NCBI RefSeq assembly: GCF_013409345.1
Contig: NZ_JACCBB010000001.1
Coordinates: 4,650,001 to 4,714,000 of the forward strand
Origin: Kineococcus aurantiacus
GTDB taxonomy: Bacteria; Actinomycetota; Actinomycetes; Actinomycetales; Kineococcaceae
Length of the DNA: 64,000 bases
Reading direction: 5' to 3'
Position numbers and translations under genes: made by a program. The stretch's first letter is position 1. Each line of letters starts with the position of its first letter. The notes below the pieces were generated by a model, which was not told the origin of the DNA, made no database searches, and saw only the letters and a list, made by a program, of their open reading frames with translations. This document shows positions 25,201 to 31,655 of the stretch, piece after piece.

Positions 25201-26409
25201 GTGCAGCTTCCCGACGCGCTGGGTGACCTGACCTACTCCACCCTGGTCCACCCCGGTGACACCTGGCCGGAGATGCGCCACAGCCTGGAGACGTTCGTCC
25301 CGCAGGTGAAGGCCCGCGTCAACCCCGACGGGCCCTTCGGGGTCTCCCTGCGGCTGTCGGGGGAGTCGGCGCGGACCCTGGCCGGGGACGAGGACGAGCG
25401 TCACCGGTTGCGCGACTGGCTGGCCGAGCAGGACCTGTACGTCTACACCGTCAACGCCTTCCCGCAGGGGGCGTTCAAGAACCGGGTCGTCATGGAGGAC
25501 GTGTACGAACCGGACTGGTCCACGGCCGCCCGCGCCGACTACACCCGGCAGGTCGCCGACGTGCTGGCCGACATCACCCCCGAGGGTGTCAGCCCCAGCA
25601 TCCAGACGATGCCGCTGGCCTTCAAACCCAAGGCCGGCTCGGCCGGGTACGTGGAGGCGTTCACCGGGCACGTCCTCGACGTCGCGGCCCACCTGGTGGG
25701 TCTGGAGCAGCGGACCGGGCGGCGGGTGGTGCTGGCGATCGAGCCCGAACCCTTCTGCTACCTGGAGACCGTCGCCGAGACGGTCGAGTACTTCGACACC
25801 CACCTTTTCAGCGGGAGCGCCTCGCAGGAGCTGGCCCGCCGGGCCGGGATCCCCCTGTCCGAGGCGCCGGCGGCGCTGCGCCGGCACCTGGGGATCGTCC
25901 TGGACATGGGCCACCAGTGCGTGGAGTTCGACGACCTGACCGTCTCCTTGCAGCTGCTGGCCGACCACGGCGTGCCGATCTTCAAGCTCCAGGCCGCGGC
26001 CGCGCTCTGGGTGCCGCAGGTGGGGGAGGAGGAGGTGGCCGAGCTGGAAGGGTTCACCGACACGATCTACCTGAGCCAGACCACCGAACGGGGACCGGAC
26101 GGCCGGCTGCGCCGCTTCCTGAACCTGTCGGAGGCCATCGCAGCCTGGCGTGCCGACCCGCGAGCGGACGTGGAGTGGCGCACGCACTTCCACGTCCCGG
26201 TGTTCATGGACCGCATCGGCCCGTTCCGCACGACGCGCCCGATGATCGAGGACGCGCTGCGCGCCCACGTCGCCGCGCGGCAGTCGGCGCACCTGGAGAT
26301 CGAGACCTACACGTGGGACGTCCTGCCCGCGCACCTGAAGACCGGCGACATCGTGGACTACGTCAGCCGCGAGCTGGAGTTCGTGCGCGACGTCCTGACC
26401 CGCGCGTGA
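25201..26409 (+). CDS. EboE-like TIM-barrel protein (xylose-isomerase/AP-endonuclease-2 fold)
   Basis: 402 aa from GTG 25201, with GAGAGGAG upstream; an open frame extends to 25108 but that overlaps the M24 gene. The opening (LTYSTLVHPGDTWPEMRHSL), the PFGVSLRLS segment, VYTVNAFPQGAFKNRV and LAIEPEPFCYLETV match the protein family called EboE. EboE was named from the ebo gene cluster of algae and bacteria, where it is linked to export or processing of a metabolite. The metal-type residues E, D (VLDMGHQCVEFD), H and E typical of sugar isomerases are present. Standing alone here without the other ebo genes, it probably acts as an isomerase or epimerase on the pathway substrate. Confidence 0.82.
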   Translation: MQLPDALGDLTYSTLVHPGDTWPEMRHSLETFVPQVKARVNPDGPFGVSLRLSGESARTLAGDEDERHRLRDWLAEQDLYVYTVNAFPQGAFKNRVVMEDVYEPDWSTAARADYTRQVADVLADITPEGVSPSIQTMPLAFKPKAGSAGYVEAFTGHVLDVAAHLVGLEQRTGRRVVLAIEPEPFCYLETVAETVEYFDTHLFSGSASQELARRAGIPLSEAPAALRRHLGIVLDMGHQCVEFDDLTVSLQLLADHGVPIFKLQAAAALWVPQVGEEEVAELEGFTDTIYLSQTTERGPDGRLRRFLNLSEAIAAWRADPRADVEWRTHFHVPVFMDRIGPFRTTRPMIEDALRAHVAARQSAHLEIETYTWDVLPAHLKTGDIVDYVSRELEFVRDVLTRA

Positions 26410-26437
26410 GGACGACACCGACCGAGGAGGTACGCAC

Positions 26438-27226
26438 GTGACCGGACGGCTGGAGGGCAAGGTCATCGCCATCACCGGGGCGGGCAGCGGCATGGGCCGC
26501 GCGTTCGCCGTGGCCCTGGCCCGCGAGGGCGCCGCCGTCGGTGTCCTGGACGTCGACGAAGCCGCCGCGCGGGGAACCGTGGAGGCGGTGGCGGCCGCCG
26601 GCGGGCGAGCGTTGGCCGCGAGTGCCGACGTCAGTCGGCGCGAGCAGGTGAGCGCGGCTCTGGAACAGGTGACCGGCGAACTGGGCGACCTGGACGTGAT
26701 GTTCAACAACGCCGGGTTCAACCGGCCGATGCACCTGCTGGACGTCACCGAGGAGAACTGGCGCTCGATCATGGAGGTCAACGCGCTGGGCTGTCTCATC
26801 GGCATCCAGGAGGCGGCCAAGCTCATGATCGCTGCTGGGCACGGCGGGAAGATCGTCAACACCGCCTCCATCGCCGGACGGCAGGGGTACCCGAACTTCG
26901 CCCCCTACAGCGCGAGCAAGGCCGCGGTCATCTCGCTGACCCAGGCCGCGGCCCGCGGGCTGGCCGAGCACGGCATCACCTGCAACGCCTTCGCCCCCGG
27001 CGTCGTCGGGACCCCGTTGTGGGACCGGCTGGACGAGGACCTGCTCGCGATGGGCGTCTCGCAACGTCCCGGGCAGGCGATGGCCGACTTCGGCTCCGAC
27101 ATCCTGCGGGGCCGGGTCGCCACCCCGCAGGACATCGCCGGTACCGCCCTGTACCTGGCCTCGGACGATTCGGACTACCTGACTGGTCAGGTCGTCATGA
27201 TCGACGGGGGGATGGTCCTGGTGTGA
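26438..27226 (+). CDS. SDR-family oxidoreductase, acetoin/sorbitol dehydrogenase-like
   Basis: 262 aa. A classical SDR with TGAGSGMGR near residue 15, FNNAGFN, serine in VNTASIAGRQG, the catalytic YSASK, FAPGVVGTPLW and a terminal YLTGQVVMIDGG. The layout resembles bacterial acetoin reductases and sorbitol dehydrogenases, which act on polyols or hydroxy ketones with NAD(H). GAGGAGG precedes the start. It is the last gene of the operon starting at 20781; about 200 bases holding a new promoter follow. Confidence 0.9.
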   Translation: MTGRLEGKVIAITGAGSGMGRAFAVALAREGAAVGVLDVDEAAARGTVEAVAAAGGRALAASADVSRREQVSAALEQVTGELGDLDVMFNNAGFNRPMHLLDVTEENWRSIMEVNALGCLIGIQEAAKLMIAAGHGGKIVNTASIAGRQGYPNFAPYSASKAAVISLTQAAARGLAEHGITCNAFAPGVVGTPLWDRLDEDLLAMGVSQRPGQAMADFGSDILRGRVATPQDIAGTALYLASDDSDYLTGQVVMIDGGMVLV

Positions 27227-27269
27227 GGCCGCTGGAAGGCGAGGTGTTCAGCTTCGCACCTCGACCGCA

Positions 27270-27298
27270 TTGACCTGTGTTCAATGCCAGCATACAGT
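27270..27298 (+). promoter_or_regulatory. Predicted promoter of the ADH/ABC transporter operon
   Basis: -35 TTGACC (27270-27275), a 17-base spacer and -10 TACAGT (27293-27298). The spacer and -10 contain TGCCAGCATA, the third copy of the candidate GntR-operator word. TTCA half-sites flank it (GTTCAATG, CAGTTCAG). The leader to GTG 27427 is about 120 bases. Confidence 0.55.
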
Positions 27299-27343
27299 TC
27301 AGGACGTTCCTCGTTGCTGAACGTCGTCATCGCAGCCGACACC

Positions 27344-27399
27344 GAGCCGACACCCGGCGACACGAGCCGACGTCGAGTCGGCCTCGAGCCGACACCCGG
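27344..27399 (+). repeat. Repeat-rich leader of the transporter operon
   Basis: GAGCCGACACCCGG occurs at 27344-27357 and again at 27386-27399. Between them GCCGAC (27366-27371) and GTCGGC (27377-27382) form an inverted repeat with a 5-base loop. All lie in the untranslated leader before GTG 27427. They could be operator half-sites or an RNA structure. Confidence 0.5.
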
Positions 27400-27426
27400 A
27401 AGGCCCGTGGACGCGGAGGAGAAACC

Positions 27427-28404
27427 GTGAAAGCCCTGCAGTTCACCGGCGGCACCGACCGACGTGTCGCCGACCTCGAGATCCCCGAACCCGCAGCCGA
27501 CGAGGTCCTCGTCGCCTCCCGGTCGGTCGGCATCTGCCACTCCGACATCGAGCTGCTCGAGGGCCGGTACATCATCCCGTTCCAGTACCCGGTCATCCCC
27601 GGGCACGAGTGGTCCGGTGAGGTCGTCGCCCGCGGCGGCGACGTCACCGAGTTCGCCGTCGGCGACCGCGTCATCGGCGAGTGCGTCATCGGCACCGACC
27701 ACTTCGGCTTCAGCATCAGCGGCGCCGCGGCGGAGTTCTTCATCGCCAAACCCTCCTGGCTGCACCGCATCCCCGATTCGATGACCAGCACGCAGGCCGC
27801 CCTGGTCGAGCCGTTCAGCTGCGGCTACTACGCGATCACCCAGGCCGGTGACGTGGACGCCGCCGACACCGCCGTCGTCCTGGGTGCCGGACCGATCGGT
27901 CTGGGAGTGGTCGCGGCCGCCGCCGGCCGCGGCGCCCGGGTCGTCGTCGTGGACCGCAACCCCGACCGGCTGGAACTGGCCGGCAAGCTCGGCGCCCACC
28001 ACACCCTCGAACCCGGCGACGGACTGCAGGACGCGATCGGCTCCCTGACCGCCGGTCGAGGCGCAGACGTCGTGGTGGAGGCCAGCGGCTCCACCGCCGC
28101 GATGGCCTCGGCGCTGGAGATCGCCGGGTTCCGCGCCCGGCTGGTCAACGTCGGCATCGACGTCGGCGGCAGCGCCCCGGCCAAGCTCGGGCTCATCCAG
28201 TCCAAGGAACTCACCGTCCGCGGCACCATCGGCTCACCGGGCGTCTGGGAACGGACGCTGCGGTTCCTGGAAGGCACCGGCACCGACCTGTCGCCGCTGG
28301 TGACCGCCAGCTTCCCCCTCAGCCGCGCCGACGAAGCCGTCGACCTCGTCCACCGCGGCACCGGCCAGGTCAAGGTGCACCTCACGAGCGAGGCGACGCT
28401 GTGA
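27427..28404 (+). CDS. Medium-chain alcohol dehydrogenase lacking the structural zinc loop
   Basis: 325 aa from GTG 27427, with GGAGGA upstream. The catalytic zinc ligands are present (VGICHSDIE; PGHEWSGE). The nucleotide motif is VLGAGPIGLGVVAAA. Where most family members carry four cysteines, this protein reads IGECVIGTDHFGFSISGAAA, so no structural zinc is expected, as in vertebrate sorbitol dehydrogenase and some bacterial sugar dehydrogenases. It probably oxidises a polyol or sugar-like alcohol. Its stop overlaps the next start by four bases (GTGA), the first of several such overlaps in this operon. Confidence 0.9.
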   Translation: MKALQFTGGTDRRVADLEIPEPAADEVLVASRSVGICHSDIELLEGRYIIPFQYPVIPGHEWSGEVVARGGDVTEFAVGDRVIGECVIGTDHFGFSISGAAAEFFIAKPSWLHRIPDSMTSTQAALVEPFSCGYYAITQAGDVDAADTAVVLGAGPIGLGVVAAAAGRGARVVVVDRNPDRLELAGKLGAHHTLEPGDGLQDAIGSLTAGRGADVVVEASGSTAAMASALEIAGFRARLVNVGIDVGGSAPAKLGLIQSKELTVRGTIGSPGVWERTLRFLEGTGTDLSPLVTASFPLSRADEAVDLVHRGTGQVKVHLTSEATL

Positions 28405-29519
28405 GCGCCACGACGACACCCCTGTCCACCACCGTGCCGGACGATTCCGGGAGCGCGCAGCGGATGCGCGCCGCGGTCATGCACGGCCGCGGCGACGTGC
28501 GCATCGAAGAACGCCCCGTGCCCACCCCCGGGTCGGGGGAGGTGCTGCTGCGCGTCACCCGCGCCGGCATCTGCGGCACCGACGCCGGGGAGTTCACCCA
28601 CGGCCCGTCGATGTTCCCCGTCGAGCGCGCCCACCCGGTCACCGGCCACCACGGCCCCATGGTCATCGGCCACGAGTTCATCGGCGACGCCGTCGCCGCC
28701 GGGCCCGGCGCCGAGGAGTTCACCGGCCGCCGCTTCGCCAGCGGCGCCGGGGTGTGGTGCGGGCAGTGCCCCTGGTGCCGAGCTGGGCGCATCAACTTGT
28801 GCGAGCGCTACTGGACCGCGGGCCTGAGCGCCGACGGTGGCCTGGCCGGGTTCGTCACCGTCCCGGCCACGACCCTGGTCGAGATCCCCGACGCCTCCCA
28901 CGACGACGCCATGGGCCTGGCCCAGCCCCTCGCGGTGGGCCTGCACGCCGCACGGCGCTCCGGCGCCGGGCCGGGGGACGTCGTCGTCCTCGTCGGCGCC
29001 GGTGCCATCGGCTCCTTCATCCTGTGCGGACTGGCCGGCAGCGGCGCCGAGCGCATCATCGCCCTCGACGTCGACCCCCACCGGCTCGCCACCGCCGGCG
29101 AGCTCGGCGCCACCGAGACGCACGACGTGTCCGACCGCGACCCTGTCGCCCTCGTGCACGAGCTGACCGACGGAGTCGGAGCCTCCATCACCATCGAGGC
29201 CACCGGCCGCGACGGCTCGGCTCAGCGCGCGCTGGACACGACCCGCCGCGGCGGCCGCGTCCTGTTCGTCGGCCTGCCCCACGCCCCCCAGCCGCTCGAC
29301 CTCGCTCCCACGATCCTGCGCGAGGTCGAGATGACCACCACGCTGGCCCACGTCTGCACCCAGGACCTGCCCGAGGCGGTCGAGCTCCTGCGCGACGGAC
29401 GCATCGCCGACCTGCTGCTCGGGGAGGTCATCGGCCTGGACGACCTGGTCACCCGAGGCCTGCAGCCGCTGTCGGCCGGCACCGCCCCGGGCAAGGTCCT
29501 GGTGGACCCGTGGCGGTGA
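28401..29519 (+). CDS. Zinc-dependent alcohol dehydrogenase
   Basis: 372 aa. A medium-chain dehydrogenase with catalytic zinc motifs ICGTDAGEF and GHEFIG, a structural zinc loop (WCGQCPWCRAGRINLC), and the Rossmann motif VGAGAIGSFIL. An N-terminal extension of about 20 residues precedes the usual start. The third alcohol dehydrogenase of the locus, it is similar in domain plan to the one at 22596 but clearly not identical, implying a separate oxidation step or a different stereoisomer. The GTG start overlaps the upstream stop by four bases. Confidence 0.91.
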   Translation: MSATTTPLSTTVPDDSGSAQRMRAAVMHGRGDVRIEERPVPTPGSGEVLLRVTRAGICGTDAGEFTHGPSMFPVERAHPVTGHHGPMVIGHEFIGDAVAAGPGAEEFTGRRFASGAGVWCGQCPWCRAGRINLCERYWTAGLSADGGLAGFVTVPATTLVEIPDASHDDAMGLAQPLAVGLHAARRSGAGPGDVVVLVGAGAIGSFILCGLAGSGAERIIALDVDPHRLATAGELGATETHDVSDRDPVALVHELTDGVGASITIEATGRDGSAQRALDTTRRGGRVLFVGLPHAPQPLDLAPTILREVEMTTTLAHVCTQDLPEAVELLRDGRIADLLLGEVIGLDDLVTRGLQPLSAGTAPGKVLVDPWR

Positions 29520-30445
29520 ACAAGGTCGCGGTCCTGGGCCTGGGCCGCATGGGAGCGGCGGTGGCCGCCGCGCTGAGCGCCGCCGGCCGCGAGGTGCTGG
29601 TCTGGAACCGCAGCGAGCAGGGCCACCACCGCCTGGCCGCGGAAGCGGCTCTGCGTGAAGCGCTGATCGAGCGCGCCCCGACCCCGGCGCGCGCCGCCGC
29701 CGGCGCCGACCTCGTCCTGACGTCCCTGGCCGACGCCGCGGCGCTGCGCGAGGTCCTCACCGGCCCCGACGGAGCGCTGTCGGGAGCACGACCGGGAACG
29801 GTCGTGGCCGACACCTCCACCATCGGCGTCGCCGCCGCCCACGACCTGGCCGCCGCCGCCGGGGCCGCGGACGCCGTCTACTGCGACGCCCCGGTCTCCG
29901 GCAGCGTGGCCAGCGTCCGCTCCGCGACGCTGCTGGTGATGGCCGGCGGGCCCGACGACGCGGTGGGACGGCTGGCCGAGGTCGCGCCGGCGTTCTCCGC
30001 CGGCGTCGTGCACACCGGTGCCGTCGGCAGCGGCCAGGCCGCCAAGCTCGCCGTGAACTCGATCGTCTACAGCCTCAACGCCGCGGTGGCCGAGGCCCTC
30101 GTCCTCGCCGAGCGCGGCGGAGTCGCGCGGGCGACGGCGTTGCAGGTGTTCACCTCCAGCGCCGTGGCCGCCCCCCTGGTGCGCTACAAGGCCGCCGCCT
30201 TCGCCGACCTGGACGCCGAGCCGGTGGCCATGTCGGTCGACCTCATGCGCAAGGACCTGCGCCTGATCGCCGATCAGGCCCAGCTGACCGGGACGGCGCT
30301 GCCGCTGGCCGAGCAGGTCACCGCACTCGCCGACGCGGTCTCGGCCGCCGGCAGGGGAAGCGCCGACATGGCCGCACTGGCCGTGCACCTGCGCGAGCTG
30401 GCCACCAGCTGGCCAGGTCAGCTCAGCCACCCCACTCACCCCTGA
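29516..30445 (+). CDS. 3-Hydroxyisobutyrate/6-phosphogluconate dehydrogenase-family protein
   Basis: 309 aa from GTG 29516, which overlaps the upstream stop as GTGA; a GTG at 29510 is also in frame. A beta-hydroxyacid dehydrogenase with Rossmann motif VLGLGRMGAAVAAAL, the substrate motif DAPVSGSVASVRSATL, and the catalytic lysine in GSGQAAKLAVNSI. The C-terminal half is helical. Members oxidise 3-hydroxyisobutyrate, tartronate semialdehyde or related 3-hydroxy acids. In this locus it could act on the hydroxy acid produced by the alcohol dehydrogenases. Confidence 0.9.
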   Translation: MNKVAVLGLGRMGAAVAAALSAAGREVLVWNRSEQGHHRLAAEAALREALIERAPTPARAAAGADLVLTSLADAAALREVLTGPDGALSGARPGTVVADTSTIGVAAAHDLAAAAGAADAVYCDAPVSGSVASVRSATLLVMAGGPDDAVGRLAEVAPAFSAGVVHTGAVGSGQAAKLAVNSIVYSLNAAVAEALVLAERGGVARATALQVFTSSAVAAPLVRYKAAAFADLDAEPVAMSVDLMRKDLRLIADQAQLTGTALPLAEQVTALADAVSAAGRGSADMAALAVHLRELATSWPGQLSHPTHP

Positions 30446-30533
30446 ACGCTGCCGCCACCGCGCCGGGTCACTCCGGTCACCTCGGCGCGGTGGCGCCGCA
30501 GCAGACGCAGCAGAACCCACGAAGGAGTCGGTC

Positions 30534-31655
30534 GTGCGAGAAACCGAGCGGGGAACGCCGCAGGAGCACCCCGGTGCGCCCGCGGGCCTGACCACCATCG
30601 AGGTCCCCACCGACCCGCTCCCACGCACCGCCAGCGCCCGCCGGGGCCTGCGGGGTCCCGGGGGTCTCGGGGGGCGGCCTTCGCGCGGCCTGCTGACCAT
30701 CCTGGCCGGCACCGTCCTGCTGCTGCTCGTCAGCGCCGTCGCCGCCCCCGAGAGCCTGGGCAGCAGCTCGGTGCGGGGCATGCTCCCCTTCGCCGCGGTC
30801 CTGGCCGTCCTGGCCCTGGGGCAGACGCTGGTGGTGCAGCAAGGCGGCATCGACCTGTCGGTCCCCGGTTTCGTCTCGGTCACCGTCGTGGTGGTGACCC
30901 ACCTGCCCGACGGCGACGACAGCCGGTTGCTGCCGGCCGTCGCGGCCGCCTACGGCATCTGCCTGCTCGCCGGCCTGCTCAACGGCCTGGTCGTGGCCCG
31001 GCTGGGGATGTCGGCCATCGTCACCTCGCTCGGCACCAACGCCCTGCTGTACGCGGTGGTCCTGGGCATCTCCGGGGGCTCACCGCGCAACACCACCGGG
31101 GCTCTGCGCCGCGCCGTGGCCGGCAGCACCCTGGGCGTGCCGCACTCGGTCGTGGCGGCCGTCGTGCTCACCGCCGTGGTGGCGGTGCTGGTCAAGAAGA
31201 GCGTGCCCGGCCGCCGCTTCGAGGCCGTCGGGGACAACCCGCTGGCCGCCCGGCTGGCCGGGCTGCGGGTCCACCGGCACCGCACCGCCGCCTACGTGCT
31301 GGCCGCGCTGCTCTACTGCACCGCCGGTGTCCTGCTGGCCGGGATCGTCACCACCCCCAGCGCCTTCCAGGGCGACTCCCTGCTGCTGCCCTCGGTGGCC
31401 GCGGTCGTGCTGGGCGGGACCTCGCTGCTGGGCGGCAAGGGCAGCGCCGTGGCCAGCGCCGTCGCCGCGCTCTTCCTCAGCCAGCTCGACCAGTTCGTCC
31501 TGACCCTGGGCGTCAGCACCGCGGTGCAGAACATCGTGCAGGCCGTCGCGCTGGCCGTCGGGGTCGCGGTGTACAGCGTGAACTGGGCCGGTGCCCTGGC
31601 GCGCCTGCCCGTGGGCGGTGGGCGAGGCGCACCCCGAGCGGCCGGTGCCTCGTGA
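30534..31655 (+). CDS. Ribose-type (RbsC-like) ABC transporter permease
   Basis: 373 aa. A cytoplasmic N-terminal tail of about 55 residues precedes eight to ten hydrophobic segments. Family hallmarks are ALGQTLVVQQGGIDLSVP (near residue 100), VTSLGTNALLYA, PGRRFEAVGDNPLAARLAG (the coupling loop) and SVAAVVLGGTSLLGGKGS. It belongs to BPD_transp_2, which imports monosaccharides or similar small polar molecules. The next gene is a fused ATPase-permease, so the two membrane domains probably form a heterodimer. Start GTG with a GAAGGAG site; its stop overlaps the following GTG by four bases. Confidence 0.93.
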   Translation: MRETERGTPQEHPGAPAGLTTIEVPTDPLPRTASARRGLRGPGGLGGRPSRGLLTILAGTVLLLLVSAVAAPESLGSSSVRGMLPFAAVLAVLALGQTLVVQQGGIDLSVPGFVSVTVVVVTHLPDGDDSRLLPAVAAAYGICLLAGLLNGLVVARLGMSAIVTSLGTNALLYAVVLGISGGSPRNTTGALRRAVAGSTLGVPHSVVAAVVLTAVVAVLVKKSVPGRRFEAVGDNPLAARLAGLRVHRHRTAAYVLAALLYCTAGVLLAGIVTTPSAFQGDSLLLPSVAAVVLGGTSLLGGKGSAVASAVAALFLSQLDQFVLTLGVSTAVQNIVQAVALAVGVAVYSVNWAGALARLPVGGGRGAPRAAGAS

